Assembly: GCA_052144935.1 (NCBI GenBank)
Contig: JBKQPR010000190.1
Location: 25,613-89,612, forward strand
Length of the DNA: 64,000 bases
From: JOPF133 sp052144935
Lineage (GTDB): Bacteria; Acidobacteriota; Terriglobia; Bryobacterales; Bryobacteraceae
Direction: 5' to 3'
Under the pieces are notes generated by a model. The model was not told the origin of the DNA. It ran no database searches and saw only the letters and a list, made by a program, of their open reading frames with translations. How positions within the stretch are numbered: position 1 is the stretch's first letter; the number at the start of each line of letters is the position of its first letter. Position numbers and translations under genes: made by a program. Positions 17,867 through 29,252 of the stretch are shown here, one piece after another.

Positions 17867-20800
17867 CTACTGCTTCGCGGCTCCCTTGCCGGGTGGGGCG
17901 GCCGGTCCGCCGGCCTTGGCTTTCAAAGCGGCCCACTTGGCCAGCACTGTGGTGTAGGCGGTTTCCGCCTGCTGGCAAGCGTCCAGTTGCGCCGCCGTGG
18001 GCGGCATCTCGGACCCCTGCATGCCCTGCACCGCGGCAACCATTTGAGTGCCAATGTTGGCGAGGGTCGGCGGAGCGGGTGGCTCCGCGGGAGCGCCGAA
18101 GCCTCCGCCACCTCCACCACCGCCACGCCCGCCACGTCCTCCACGGCCTCCACCACCACCCTCGGCCTCCGCGGCCACCACAGGCGCGATCTCTTCCATC
18201 TGCTTGACCAGAGCGTCATTGGCGGCGGATTGCGGGCGCTCCTTGAGCTTGGCCACCAGGTCGCGCGCGTCTTTGTATGCGCCGGACGCGGTCCGGGCGC
18301 GGTCTTCCATCTGCGTGGTCAGGGTGAAGATCTGCTGCACTTCGGGCGTGATCTTCACGCGCGGATCCATCTTCACGGTAATGGGCTGGGTCTGGCTCTG
18401 GCCGTTGGCCGTCAAACGCACGGTATACGAGCCGGGCGCGACCCAGGGCGAGTTGACGCCGGGGTAGGTGCGATGCGGGACCGCGCCACCGCCTCCTCCT
18501 CCGCCACGTCCACCGCCGCCTCCACCGCCGGGAAGCGGATCGTAGTGCATGTCCCAACTGAAGCGGTGCATGCCGGCGGTGGCCTTCAATACCTGCGGGG
18601 GCGCCGGCCAATACAGCGGAAGATTGCAATCGGGCGCCGTGGGGGTCTGCTGGCAGAGTTTGTTGTAGGCCACCGGATCGGTGGCGGGATCCGGGCTGCG
18701 CACCGGATCGTTGCTGGAATAGGTGCGAATGGTCTTGCCCTGAGCGTTGACGATCTCCAGTTTCACCTCGCTCGCGGCGGAGGGCAGGTAGTAATCGACG
18801 ATGGCGCCGGGCGGCGGGTTTTCCCCGGCCTGCAATTCCGGCGGCCACGGCGTGGGATCGTTGGTGCCGAAGCGGATGCGGATGCCGGTGGCGGGTTTGA
18901 ACAGCCAGCCGTTGGTAGCGGCGGCGGCCTCGGCAGCCTGGCGCAGCGGGGTCACGTCGTCGAGAATCCAGAAGCCGCGGCCGTGCGTGCCGGCCACCAG
19001 GTCGGAGCACATGCAGGAGGCATCGTCCTTGACCTCGATGTCGCGCACCGAGATGGCCGGCATGTTGAGCCGCAGCGAACTCCAATGGTCGCCGTCGTCG
19101 AAGGAGACCCAAATCTGGGTATCGGTGGCGGCGTAGAGGAGACCCTTCTTGCGCGGATCTTCGCGGATGGAGTTGGCGACCGCGCCGGGTCCAGGGGGCG
19201 CTCCGATGCCTTCGTCGATCTCGGTCCAGGTCTTGCCGCCGTCGTGCGTGCGCCAGAAATGCGGGTTCATGTCGTCGAGGCGCAGCGTGTTGGCGGCGGC
19301 GTAGGCGGTCTTGGTGTCGAAGTGGCCCGCTTCCATGTTGAAGATGCGCGTCCAGGCCTTGATCTGGGGCGGCGTGACGTCGGTCCAGTTCGCGCCGCCG
19401 TCGGTGGTGACCTGGAGGAGTCCGTCGCCGGTTCCCGCCCACAGCACGTTGACATCGAGCGACGAGGGCGCCAGCGCGGTGATGGAGCCTGCCGGCGCGG
19501 GCGTGACCCCGCTGGCGTACTTGCCGGCATTGGCGGGGACCTCCCAGGTCTGGCGCGTCAGGTCGCCGCTGATGGCGGTCCAGTTGTGGCCGGCGTTGGC
19601 GGTCTTCCACACGCGCTGGGTGGCGTAGAAGAGCACATTGGGGTCCTTGGGCGACCAGATGAGAGGCTGAGTGCGAACGGTGCGCGCGGGCGCTTCTTCC
19701 GGGGCGCCCGGCGCCCCGCCCCGCCCACCGCGTCCCCCGCGGCCCCCGCGTCCTCCAGCGGACGGTCCGACTTGGGCCTTCTGGCCGGTGAGACGGTTAT
19801 AGACCGAGACCTTCCCGCCGTAGACCAGGTCGGGATTCTTCGGGTCGGGAGCGGCTTCGCCGTATTCCTCGATTCCCACGGGGTGCCAATCGTGGAAAGT
19901 GATCTCGCCATCCATGCCGCGGCTATCCACGCAGGCCGAGCCGGAGTCCTGCTGGCCGCTGCAGAGACGGTAGGGGAAGGCGTTGTCGGCGGTGACGTGA
20001 TACATGGCAGCCGTCGGCTGGGTGTACCAGTTGCTCCACGATTCGCCGCGATTGGCCGAAACCACCGCGCCCTGGTCGCTGACCAGCAGGATGATGTTGG
20101 GGTTGTTGGGATTGACCCAGCTCTTCTGATAGTCGTCGCCACCCGGAGCGCCGCGCACGGCCGACCAGGTGAGGCCGCCATCCTCGGTGCGCCAGAAGAC
20201 CGTCGAGCAGCTATAAACCACGTTTTCGTTCTTGGGATCGACCGTGATGGTGGGCAGGTCGCCGCCGCCGATGCGGCCCAGAGGCCGGGTGTCGGGCGGA
20301 TGGCGCTGGGAGCCGGTCTCCGCCACGCGCGGATCGTCGGTGGCCAGGAACCAATTGTAGCCGCCATCGGTGGTTTTGTAGAAGGCGATGGCGCCGCCTC
20401 CGCCACGCCCACCGCGCCCGCCGCGTCCGGGCCCAGAGGGCGCCCCCGCCGGGGTAGGAGCTCCGCCGCGGGCCCCGCCGCCGGCCGGCGTACCCACCGC
20501 AATGGTGGCGTAGATCACCCTGGGGTTGCTGGGGGCAATGGCGAGATTGGCTTCGATGATGGCCGGCAGGCCGGTGGTCAGTTTCCTCCAGCTCGTGCCG
20601 CCGTCGGTGGATTTGAAGATGCCGCCATCGGTGCCGCCGAAAGCGCCGTTTTCCATGAATCCCTGTTGCTGCTGCCACAGGGTGGCGTAGACGGTGTTGG
20701 GATCGCTGGGATCGATGCGGACGTCGTTGCCGCTGGTGTAGTCGTCCTTAAAAAGCACCTGTTGGAAGCTGGCGCCGCCATCGATGGAGCGGTAGATGCC

Positions 20801-21331
20801 GCGTTCGGGATTGGGACCGTAGGGATGTCCCAGGGCGGCCACGAAGAGCCGGTTGGGATTCCTGGGGTCGACGTCGATCTGGGCGATCATCTGCGAATTG
20901 CGGAGGCCCAGGTGCGTCCAGGTCTTGCCCGCATCCGTGGATTTGTACACGCCGTCGCCCGTAGCCAGGTCGGGCCGGATGATTCCGGCGCCGCTGCCGA
21001 CGTAAATGACGTTGGGATCGGACGGGGCCACCGCGATGGCGCCAATCGAGCCGGTGGGCTGGCTGTCGAAGAGCGGGGTCCAGGTCGAGCCGTAGTCGGT
21101 AGATCGCCAGACGCCGCCGTTATCGAAGCCGGCGTAAAAGACGTTGGGCTGGCTGGGCACGCCGGAGAGCGCCCGCGCGCGGCCGGCCCGGGGCGGTCCG
21201 ATGGAGCGCCAGTGCATCTCGGAATAGAGGCGGGTGTCGATCCCAGAAGGCGCCCCCTGGGCCAGCGCCAATGGCGCCAGCGCCAAACCGGGAACGAGGA
21301 ACGCGAAACGGCGAATCGATAAGCGGGGCAT
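17867..21331 (-). CDS. secreted sortilin/VPS10-like beta-propeller protein
   Basis: About 1154 residues with a signal peptide (FAFLVPGLALAPLALAQG). The first 750 or so residues are repeated BNR/sortilin-type blades: GGVWRSTDYGSTWTPL, DGVYKSTDAGKTWTHLG, GGIFKSTDGGTSWRKL, RVWKTANAGHNWTAISGD. The C-terminal region is beta-sandwich-like (GVNSPWVAPGSYTVRLTANG), then a helical tail. Runs of RGGRGG/GGGG occur at several points between domains. Related Acidobacteria proteins are annotated as VPS10-domain or glycosyl-hydrolase BNR proteins; I see no evidence of catalysis. Start ATG 21331 has AGGAGG about 15 nt upstream; the frame continues upstream without coding character. It probably acts outside the cytoplasm. 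Confidence 0.88.
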   Translation of the reverse strand: MPRLSIRRFAFLVPGLALAPLALAQGAPSGIDTRLYSEMHWRSIGPPRAGRARALSGVPSQPNVFYAGFDNGGVWRSTDYGSTWTPLFDSQPTGSIGAIAVAPSDPNVIYVGSGAGIIRPDLATGDGVYKSTDAGKTWTHLGLRNSQMIAQIDVDPRNPNRLFVAALGHPYGPNPERGIYRSIDGGASFQQVLFKDDYTSGNDVRIDPSDPNTVYATLWQQQQGFMENGAFGGTDGGIFKSTDGGTSWRKLTTGLPAIIEANLAIAPSNPRVIYATIAVGTPAGGGARGGAPTPAGAPSGPGRGGRGGRGGGGAIAFYKTTDGGYNWFLATDDPRVAETGSQRHPPDTRPLGRIGGGDLPTITVDPKNENVVYSCSTVFWRTEDGGLTWSAVRGAPGGDDYQKSWVNPNNPNIILLVSDQGAVVSANRGESWSNWYTQPTAAMYHVTADNAFPYRLCSGQQDSGSACVDSRGMDGEITFHDWHPVGIEEYGEAAPDPKNPDLVYGGKVSVYNRLTGQKAQVGPSAGGRGGRGGRGGRGGAPGAPEEAPARTVRTQPLIWSPKDPNVLFYATQRVWKTANAGHNWTAISGDLTRQTWEVPANAGKYASGVTPAPAGSITALAPSSLDVNVLWAGTGDGLLQVTTDGGANWTDVTPPQIKAWTRIFNMEAGHFDTKTAYAAANTLRLDDMNPHFWRTHDGGKTWTEIDEGIGAPPGPGAVANSIREDPRKKGLLYAATDTQIWVSFDDGDHWSSLRLNMPAISVRDIEVKDDASCMCSDLVAGTHGRGFWILDDVTPLRQAAEAAAATNGWLFKPATGIRIRFGTNDPTPWPPELQAGENPPPGAIVDYYLPSAASEVKLEIVNAQGKTIRTYSSNDPVRSPDPATDPVAYNKLCQQTPTAPDCNLPLYWPAPPQVLKATAGMHRFSWDMHYDPLPGGGGGGGRGGGGGGGAVPHRTYPGVNSPWVAPGSYTVRLTANGQSQTQPITVKMDPRVKITPEVQQIFTLTTQMEDRARTASGAYKDARDLVAKLKERPQSAANDALVKQMEEIAPVVAAEAEGGGGGRGGRGGRGGGGGGGGFGAPAEPPAPPTLANIGTQMVAAVQGMQGSEMPPTAAQLDACQQAETAYTTVLAKWAALKAKAGGPAAPPGKGAAKQ

Positions 21332-21572
21332 AGAGACGGTGGCAAACCTCCTAGACTTCCCGAGTGTAATACGATTCGCGCTGTGGGCGGAAGCAGCGGG
21401 GGACGGCAAAGGCTGCGGCGAGGGCGCGGCTTCTGCCCCTGAGGGAGTTTTTATCCGGATGCTCCAGACGAGGTGTTCGACCGGCGCTTTGCGGCGTTCC
21501 AACCGAAGCAAAGGGATGCAAGGACCGGCTGGCTTTATTGGGACGGTGGGTCGGTTCTTGTTTGGAGGCTCC

Positions 21573-21683
21573 TTAGAACCTGCGCATTAGAACCTCCGGA
21601 GAACTATACTTGCGTAGCGTTTGTTCAGATACGCCTTTGAGGCGGCGGCGTTCCTTGATAAAATCGTCAAAGCGAAGTTCCAT
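21573..21683 (-). pseudogene. phage-integrase/tyrosine-recombinase N-terminal remnant
   Basis: A 36-codon frame with a strong GGAGAGG ribosome-binding site reads MELRFDDFIKERRRLKGVSE then QTLRKYSS before ending at TAA. This matches the start of the core-binding domain of tyrosine recombinases (a short helix, then the LKGVSEQTLRKY segment). The catalytic domain is absent. It lies 60 bp from the 5' side of tRNA-Arg, consistent with a lost integrated element. Confidence 0.5.
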
Positions 21684-21743
21684 TCCCAATACCTCTCCTT
21701 CGCGTTGGGAATTCGGTAAGCTGTTGATTCTCAAAGGGGATGC

Positions 21744-21820
21744 GCGCCCGTAGCTCAGGTGGATAGAGCGGCTGGCTTCGAACCAGTAGGTCGGGAGTTC
21801 GAGTCTCTCCGGGCGCGCCA
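21744..21820 (+). tRNA. tRNA-Arg (anticodon UCG)
   Basis: A 77-nt cloverleaf. The acceptor stem GCGCCCG pairs with CGGGCGC, the D-arm is GCTC/GAGC, and the anticodon stem GCTGG/CCAGT carries loop CTTCGAA (anticodon TCG, reading CGA). The T-arm is GGGAG-TTCGAGT-CTCTC. G73 is the discriminator and CCA (21818-21820) is encoded. Confidence 0.96.
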
Positions 21821-22064
21821 GATTCTAAAGGACTTACCAATCGATTTGCCCCTCGAAGCGGCCGGTTTGACAGCAACCTTGGCAGCAACCGGGCGTCAAA
21901 CCTCCCTGTCATCCCCGGTGGCGCGCCCCCCGCCCCACCCGCGTCAGACCTCTACCGCCATCCCGGTGGTGCTGGGCGCCGCGGAGCGGTTGACGGGTCT
22001 TTTGGCAGGGTGTTAACCTGTTCTGCTAAGAACGGGGTAGTCGTCTCTCCTCAAACGAAATCTC
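21821..22064 (+). other. leader region of the ATP synthase operon
   Basis: No gene is visible. A weak promoter-like pair, TTGACG (21990-21995) and TAACCT (22014-22019) with an 18-base spacer, precedes atpF by about 45 nt. The -10 match is poor. No Shine-Dalgarno sequence is obvious before the atpF ATG. Confidence 0.3.
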
Positions 22065-22514
22065 ATGGAAGCCACGCTGCACCAACTGGGCGGAATACTG
22101 CTGAGCGCTCTGCCCACTTTCATCCTCGTGATCTTTCTCCATTACTACTTGAAATTCATGTTTTTCAAGCCGTTGGAGAAGGTGCTCGGCGAGCGCCATG
22201 CCGCTACCGAGGGCGCGCGCGCACTGGCCGTCGAGAGCCTCCAGCGCGCCGAGCGAAAGACCGCCGAGTACGAAGCCGCCATGCGCGCCGAACGGGCCAA
22301 GATCTATCGGGAATTCGAGCAGCATCACAAGCGCCTGCAAGAAGAGGAGAACGCCGCCCTGTTGGCCGAGCGGACCGCCGCCGAACAGCACGTCCGCGAG
22401 GCCAGAGAGGAACTGGCTCGCGAGTTGGAAGCGGCCAAGACTTCTCTGGCCGCCACCAGCGACGCGCTGGCCGGCCAGATCGCCGAATCCATCTTGCGCC
22501 GGAGAGCCGCATGA
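22065..22514 (+). CDS. atpF: ATP synthase F0 subunit b
   Basis: 149 residues: an N-terminal membrane helix (ILLSALPTFILVIFLHYYLKF), the conserved FFKPLEKVLGERH turn, and a long charged helix rich in Ala/Glu/Arg. The b subunit forms the peripheral stalk tying F1 to the membrane. It is the first gene of the cluster here and overlaps the next b-type gene by four bases (ATGA). No a or c subunit gene precedes it. Confidence 0.93.
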   Translation: MEATLHQLGGILLSALPTFILVIFLHYYLKFMFFKPLEKVLGERHAATEGARALAVESLQRAERKTAEYEAAMRAERAKIYREFEQHHKRLQEEENAALLAERTAAEQHVREAREELARELEAAKTSLAATSDALAGQIAESILRRRAA

Positions 22515-23149
22515 AGCGCTTGGCGCCGTGGATTCTAACCATCGGATTGACCGCCGCGGCCCCCGCGAGTTTCGCGCAGGATCCCAAGGCTGCCCCGGAA
22601 GCCGAGCCTAGGGGGTCCAGGGTCGCCAGGACCGAGGCCAGGATGGAAGAGGAAGAAGCCAGGCTCATCCGTTGGAAGTGGGCCAATTTTCTGGTGCTGG
22701 CGGGCGCCATCGGCTACCTGGCTGCCAAATATGGCGGGCCGTTTTTCGCCGCGCGCTCCAAGCAGATTCGAAAAGAGATGATGGAGGCCGGCGACGTTCG
22801 CAAAGACGCCGAAGAGCGGGCCGCCGCGGTGGATCGCAGGCTGGCCAATCTGGCTGCCGATATCGCCCGCCTGAAGGCCGAGTCCGTCGAGGAGCGCCAG
22901 GCCGAAACCGAGCGGCTGCGCCGGCATCGCGAGGCCGAGCGGGCCAAGATTCAAGCCCACGCCCAGCGCGAGATCGAATCCGCCGGCAAGGCGGCCCGCC
23001 TGGAGTTGAAGCGCTATGCGGCCGGCCTGGCGGTGGAGTTGGGGGAACAGAAGATCCGCGTGCGCATGACCGCCGAAATCCAGGACCGGCTGGTGGGCGG
23101 CTTCGTGCGCGACCTCCAATCGCCCTCTTCGCCGGCCGGCGCTAATTAA
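22511..23149 (+). CDS. atpF: ATP synthase F0 subunit b' (second peripheral-stalk subunit)
   Basis: 212 residues. A signal-peptide-like first segment ([20 protein letters not shown]) is followed by an acidic linker, a second hydrophobic segment ([20 protein letters not shown]) and a long coiled-coil helix ([19 protein letters not shown] onward). Two different b-type subunits imply a heterodimeric stalk like b/b'. The cleavable or extra N-terminal segment is longer than in standard b subunits. It starts inside the stop of the preceding gene and ends one base before atpH. Confidence 0.88.
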   Translation: MKRLAPWILTIGLTAAAPASFAQDPKAAPEAEPRGSRVARTEARMEEEEARLIRWKWANFLVLAGAIGYLAAKYGGPFFAARSKQIRKEMMEAGDVRKDAEERAAAVDRRLANLAADIARLKAESVEERQAETERLRRHREAERAKIQAHAQREIESAGKAARLELKRYAAGLAVELGEQKIRVRMTAEIQDRLVGGFVRDLQSPSSPAGAN

Positions 23150-23150
23150 G

Positions 23151-23705
23151 ATGACACTTTCCGCCGTAGCCGCCCGATACGCCAACGCCCTGGCCGACGT
23201 GGTCACCTCGCCGGCCTCCCCACTCCCGCCGGCGCAGGCGCTCGAGGAATTGCGCGCTTTCGAGGCCACTATGGCCGAATCGCAGGCGCTGCGCGAGGCG
23301 CTCGCCACGCCCGCCGTGCCGGTCGGCCGCAAGAAAGCGGTGGTGGGGCGCATCGCCGGCATCTTGGGGATCTCGGGCATCTCCCGCAATTTTCTGTTCG
23401 TGCTGGTGGATCACCGCCGCGCGGGTTCGCTCGCCGAAATCGTCCGCACGCTGGAATTGGTCCTGGACGAGCGGCTGGGCTTCGCGCGCGCCGACATCGC
23501 CGCGCCCATGGAATTGACCGAGCCGCAGCGCACGGCTGTGCGGGCGGAGCTTGAGCGCCTCACGGGCAAGCGCCTCCGGCCACATTTCGCCATCGACCAG
23601 TCGCTCGTCGGCGGTGTGGTGGCGCGAATCGGCTCCACCATTTACGACGGTTCGGTGCGCGGGCGCCTCGAATCCCTGGAACGGCGGCTCGGCGCGGAAA
23701 CTTAG
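23151..23705 (+). CDS. atpH: ATP synthase F1 subunit delta
   Basis: 184 residues starting [18 protein letters not shown], the typical delta N-terminus. The C-terminal signature [20 protein letters not shown] is complete. The delta (OSCP-like) subunit caps F1 and binds the b stalk. It begins one base after the stop of the b' gene and is followed 13 nt later by atpA, preceded by GAGGA. Confidence 0.95.
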   Translation: MTLSAVAARYANALADVVTSPASPLPPAQALEELRAFEATMAESQALREALATPAVPVGRKKAVVGRIAGILGISGISRNFLFVLVDHRRAGSLAEIVRTLELVLDERLGFARADIAAPMELTEPQRTAVRAELERLTGKRLRPHFAIDQSLVGGVVARIGSTIYDGSVRGRLESLERRLGAET

Positions 23706-23718
23706 GCAACGAGGATTT

Positions 23719-25269
23719 ATGGCTCATATTCGAGCGGACGAAATTACCAGTATTCTCCGCCAGGAGATCGAAAACTACGAGCGGGCCCTCGACGTCACCG
23801 AAACCGGTTCGGTGATCTCGGTCGGCGACGGCATCGCGCGCATCCATGGCCTGGAGAAAGTGATGGCCGGCGAGCTGATCGAGTTCCCGCACGGCGTTGC
23901 GGGCATTGCCATGAACCTGGAAGAAGACCAGGTGGGCGCGGTGCTGCTGGGCGATTTCACCGAGATCAAGGAAGGCGATGAGGTGAAGCGCACCGGCCGC
24001 ATCATGTCGGTGCCGGTGGGCGACGCGTTGATTGGCCGGGTGGTCGACGCGCTCGGCCAACCCATCGACGGCAAGGGCCCCGTGCAGACCACCGAGTTCA
24101 ACCCGGTGGAACGCCAGGCGCCCGGGGTGGTGGCGCGGCAGCCCGTGAAAGAGCCCGTGCAGACCGGCATCAAGGCCATCGACGCCATGATTCCGATCGG
24201 CCGCGGCCAGCGCGAGTTGATCATTGGCGACCGGCAGACCGGCAAGACCGCCATCGCGCTCGACACCATCATCAACCAGAAGGGCGGCGACATAATCTGC
24301 ATTTATGTCGCCGTCGGCCAGAAGCGCTCCACCGTGGCGCAGGTGGTCAAGACGCTGGAAGATTACGGCGCCATGGAGTACAGCATCGTGGTCTGCGCCT
24401 CGGCTTCCGATCCGGCCCCCATGCAATATATCGCGCCGTTCGCCGGCTGCGCCATGGGCGAATACTTCCGCGACCGCGGCAAACACGCGCTGTGCATCTA
24501 CGACGATCTTTCCAAGCACGCCGCGGCCTATCGCGAAATCTCGCTGCTGCTGCGCCGCCCGCCCGGCCGCGAGGCCTACCCGGGCGACGTTTTTTACCTC
24601 CACAGCCGCCTGCTGGAACGCGCCGCCAAATTGAACCAGGCGAACGGCGCCGGATCGCTCACCGCCCTGCCCTTCATCGAAACCCAGGCCGGCGACGTTT
24701 CCGCGTACATCCCCACCAACGTGATCTCGATCACCGATGGCCAGATCTTTCTGGAAAGCGACCTGTTCAACTCCAACGTGCGGCCGGCCATCAACGTGGG
24801 CATCTCGGTCAGCCGCGTGGGCGGCAATGCGCAGACCAAGGCCATGAAGTCGATCGCCGGCAGCTTGCGCCTGGACCTGGCCCAGTACCGCGCGCTGGCG
24901 GCCTTCGCGCAGTTCGGGTCGGACCTGGACAAGGCTTCGCTCGACCAACTCAACCGCGGCAAGCACCTGGTGGAAATCCTCAAGCAGGAACAGTATCGGC
25001 CGCTGCCCCTGGAAAAGCAGGTGGTCATCATCTTCGCCGGCACCAAGGGCTACCTGGACGATCTGCCGGTAGAGGTCTGCCGCAAGTTCGAAGAGGAGCT
25101 GTACCGCTTCGTGGACAACGCGCACCACGGCCTGTGGGACGAGATTCGCACCAAGAAGGCGCTCGACGATACCTTGCGCGCCAAGGTAATCGCGGTCATC
25201 GAGGAGTTCAAGGCGCGGTTCGTGGCGGAGCTGCAGTCCGCCGGCGCCGCGGGCCAAACCCATGCCTAG
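23719..25269 (+). CDS. atpA: ATP synthase F1 subunit alpha
   Basis: 516 residues. N-terminal [18 protein letters not shown], the P-loop [11 protein letters not shown], and the family signature ([20 protein letters not shown], then the ISVSRVGG region) are all present. Alpha subunits form the regulatory non-catalytic sites of the F1 hexamer. ATG 23719 is the standard alpha start; the long frame upstream is overlap with atpH. Its end overlaps atpG by eight bases. Confidence 0.98.
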   Translation: MAHIRADEITSILRQEIENYERALDVTETGSVISVGDGIARIHGLEKVMAGELIEFPHGVAGIAMNLEEDQVGAVLLGDFTEIKEGDEVKRTGRIMSVPVGDALIGRVVDALGQPIDGKGPVQTTEFNPVERQAPGVVARQPVKEPVQTGIKAIDAMIPIGRGQRELIIGDRQTGKTAIALDTIINQKGGDIICIYVAVGQKRSTVAQVVKTLEDYGAMEYSIVVCASASDPAPMQYIAPFAGCAMGEYFRDRGKHALCIYDDLSKHAAAYREISLLLRRPPGREAYPGDVFYLHSRLLERAAKLNQANGAGSLTALPFIETQAGDVSAYIPTNVISITDGQIFLESDLFNSNVRPAINVGISVSRVGGNAQTKAMKSIAGSLRLDLAQYRALAAFAQFGSDLDKASLDQLNRGKHLVEILKQEQYRPLPLEKQVVIIFAGTKGYLDDLPVEVCRKFEEELYRFVDNAHHGLWDEIRTKKALDDTLRAKVIAVIEEFKARFVAELQSAGAAGQTHA

Positions 25270-26122
25270 CCTGATCGACATCCGGCGGCGCATCCGCTCG
25301 GTGAAGAACACCCAGCAGATCACCAAGGCCATGAAAATGGTCTCGGCCGCCAAGCTGCGCCGCGCGCAGGATCGCGTGATCGCCGCGCGCCCGTACGGCT
25401 CTTTGCTGCGCAAAGTGCTGGCCAACGTAGCCGCGGCGGTGGCCGCGGATGAGCAAGCGGGATCGGACCCGCTGCTGGCCCAGCGTCCCGAAAAACGCAT
25501 CCTGGCGGCCTTGATCACCAGCGACAAAGGCCTGGCTGGCGCCTTCAATTCCAACACCATCAAAACCGCCCAGCACTTTATCGCCAAGCACCCCGAAGCC
25601 TCCGTGACTCTGGAGTTGATCGGACGCAAGGGCCGCGACTTCTTCCGCAAGCGCGGCGCCTTGATCGGTGGCGAATACCTCGGCTTGGCCGCCAAGGTGA
25701 AGTTCGAGGATTTGGCCGCCATTGCGCGCAAGGCCATGGAGGCGTACCGCAACGAGGAGATCGACGCCGTCTACATGATCTACAACGAATTCAAGAACGT
25801 GGCGTCGCAGAAGCTGACGGTGGCGCGGGTGCTGCCCATGGAGATGCCCAAAGAAGAGGCTCCCGTGGATTACATCTTCGAGCAGCCGGCCGCCGAGATG
25901 CTTTCGGCGTTGCTGCCGAAATATGTGGAGATGGAGTTCTACCGCGCCCAACTGGAATCGGCCGCCGCCGAACATGCCGCCCGCATGACCGCCATGGACG
26001 CCGCCACTTCCAACGCCGGAGAAATGATCGACAAGCTGACCCTCTACATGAACCGCGTGCGCCAGGCCAGTATCACCAAGGAGATCATCGAAGTGGTCAG
26101 CGGCGCCGCGGCGGCGGAGTAG
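25262..26122 (+). CDS. atpG: ATP synthase F1 subunit gamma
   Basis: 286 residues. It begins [20 protein letters not shown] and continues [16 protein letters not shown]. It contains [15 protein letters not shown] and ends with the conserved [18 protein letters not shown] helix. Gamma is the central rotor shaft. The gene starts inside atpA. Eleven bases after its stop comes an extra gene, not atpD directly. Confidence 0.97.
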   Translation: MPSLIDIRRRIRSVKNTQQITKAMKMVSAAKLRRAQDRVIAARPYGSLLRKVLANVAAAVAADEQAGSDPLLAQRPEKRILAALITSDKGLAGAFNSNTIKTAQHFIAKHPEASVTLELIGRKGRDFFRKRGALIGGEYLGLAAKVKFEDLAAIARKAMEAYRNEEIDAVYMIYNEFKNVASQKLTVARVLPMEMPKEEAPVDYIFEQPAAEMLSALLPKYVEMEFYRAQLESAAAEHAARMTAMDAATSNAGEMIDKLTLYMNRVRQASITKEIIEVVSGAAAAE

Positions 26123-26133
26123 GATGGAAGCGT

Positions 26134-27931
<1,798 letters not shown>

Positions 27932-27933
27932 CC

Positions 27934-28353
27934 ATGGCGGACGTACCCGAACTAGAGCTGGAAGTGGCCACGCCGGAGCGCCTGTTGGTGCGCGAGGAAG
28001 TTACCGAAGTGCAGCTTCCCGGCAAGGACGGCTATCTCGGCGTTCTGCCCGGCCACGCGCCGCTGCTGAGCCAACTGGGCATCGGTTACCTGAGCTACCT
28101 GACGGCCGGCCGGCGCAAGTACCTGTCGGTGCACGGCGGGTTCGTGGAGGTCCTTCAGGACCACGTGCGCGTACTGGCGGAATTGGCCGAGCGCGCCGAA
28201 GAGATCGATATCGAGCGCGCCAAACGCGCCGCCCAGCGTGCCCAGGAGGAGTTGATCAACCCCAACCTGGGCATAGATCCAGCCGTAGCTCTAACCGCCC
28301 TGATGCGCGCCGAGGCGCGTCTCGAAGCGGCCGAAAAGAAGCAGGTGGGGTAG
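27934..28353 (+). CDS. atpC: ATP synthase F1 subunit epsilon
   Basis: 139 residues: a beta-sandwich N-terminal domain (LELEVATPERLLVREEVTEV, then GKDGYLGVLPGHAPLLSQLG) and a C-terminal helical pair rich in Ala/Glu/Arg. Epsilon links gamma to the c-ring and can brake ATP hydrolysis. It is the last gene of the operon; no clear terminator hairpin follows, only a GC-rich stretch. Confidence 0.96.
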   Translation: MADVPELELEVATPERLLVREEVTEVQLPGKDGYLGVLPGHAPLLSQLGIGYLSYLTAGRRKYLSVHGGFVEVLQDHVRVLAELAERAEEIDIERAKRAAQRAQEELINPNLGIDPAVALTALMRAEARLEAAEKKQVG

Positions 28354-28589
28354 ACGGGCTAGCACAGGCCAGCACAGGCGTTGAGACAGACTGCCCCGTC
28401 GCTCTCTCGGGATCGAAGTGCATTCTTCGCAACCGGGCCGTACTCCAGACCGATTCACGGCGCATGCGGAGTTGCCGGCGTTCCTCCCGATTCAGGCGCC
28501 GGTGATCCCTGTCGTGCGCGCTTAGGTCCATTTCGCCCCTTTTGATCGCTCGGGTCAACACCGGTATACCATGGCTGAAGGGTACTCCA

Positions 28590-28829
28590 ATGCCGGCAGC
28601 CCATGATTCACTCCTTGATCGGATCACGATCGATTCCGACGTGCGGTTCGGGAAGCCGTGCATTCGCGGTCACCGGATCACCGTTCAGGAGATTCTGGAG
28701 TGGCTGTCAAGTGGAGCATCCCAGCAGCAAATCCTGGCCGATTATCCCCAGCTCGAGCCCGATGACTTTCTTGCCGTCTATGCCTACGCCGCCGAACTGG
28801 CGGCGGGGCGCAAAGTCTCCAGAGGATGA
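28590..28829 (+). CDS. DUF433-type antitoxin
   Basis: 79 residues. The DUF433 core DVRFGKPCIRGHRITVQEIL, then GASQQQILADYPQLEPDDF, is a winged-helix-type antitoxin fold. The ATG at 28590 has AAGG upstream; the frame is open further back without conservation. It overlaps the DUF5615 toxin by four bases (ATGA), the usual arrangement for this toxin-antitoxin family. Confidence 0.88.
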   Translation: MPAAHDSLLDRITIDSDVRFGKPCIRGHRITVQEILEWLSSGASQQQILADYPQLEPDDFLAVYAYAAELAAGRKVSRG

Positions 28830-29155
28830 AGCTCCTCTTCGATGAAAGCCTATCGCCGAGGCTGGTTCTATTACTGCGCGACCTATTCCCTGAGTCCGAA
28901 AGTGCGCTTCGAAACGGGCTTGCTCGTGCCGGCGATCGCAAGATTCTGGACTACGCCGCCGCTCACGACTTCATCCTGGTCTCGACAGACAGCGATTTCG
29001 AAAGTCTGGCGAGGCAAATCCCTGGCGCCAAGGTCGTCATTCTCCGTTCCTGCGATTATCCAACTGATGTCGCAGCCGGCGTGCTTCGGCGCAATGCCAT
29101 CCCTGTCGCTGAGTTGCCCAGCTCCGAGGATCACTTGATCAGTCTCGACCAATAG
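28826..29155 (+). CDS. DUF5615 PIN-like toxin
   Basis: 109 residues starting MKLLFDESLSPRLVLLLRD. The first acidic residue (FDES), the RNGLARAGDRKILDYAAAHD segment and the STDSDFESL motif match the PIN-like DUF5615 family, predicted ribonucleases neutralised by DUF433 proteins. Several acidic catalytic positions are kept, so it looks intact. Translation is coupled to the antitoxin. Confidence 0.88.
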   Translation: MKLLFDESLSPRLVLLLRDLFPESESALRNGLARAGDRKILDYAAAHDFILVSTDSDFESLARQIPGAKVVILRSCDYPTDVAAGVLRRNAIPVAELPSSEDHLISLDQ

Positions 29156-29252
29156 CAGGTGGCCGCAAGGTCGTCCGGCGCACACCTGGGGGCACCCCCC
29201 TTGCCCGCTCGTGAAGATCTCCCCCCAGCCGTGCCACACTAGCAACTGAGCT

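Noticed and set aside
17987..21322. A 1111-residue open frame on the plus strand opposite the sortilin-like gene
   Set aside because: It is a shadow of a high-GC, Gly-rich gene: low-complexity Arg/Gly/His composition and no recognisable domain, while the minus strand has clear sortilin-type blades.
23560..25752. A 730-residue frame opposite atpA/atpG
   Set aside because: It is antisense to strongly conserved ATP synthase genes and has the His/Gln/Arg/Asp-rich composition typical of mirror frames in GC-rich DNA.
28256..28663. Minus-strand frame across the end of atpC and the DUF433 antitoxin
   Set aside because: It overlaps two well-supported genes and has no domain or ribosome site.
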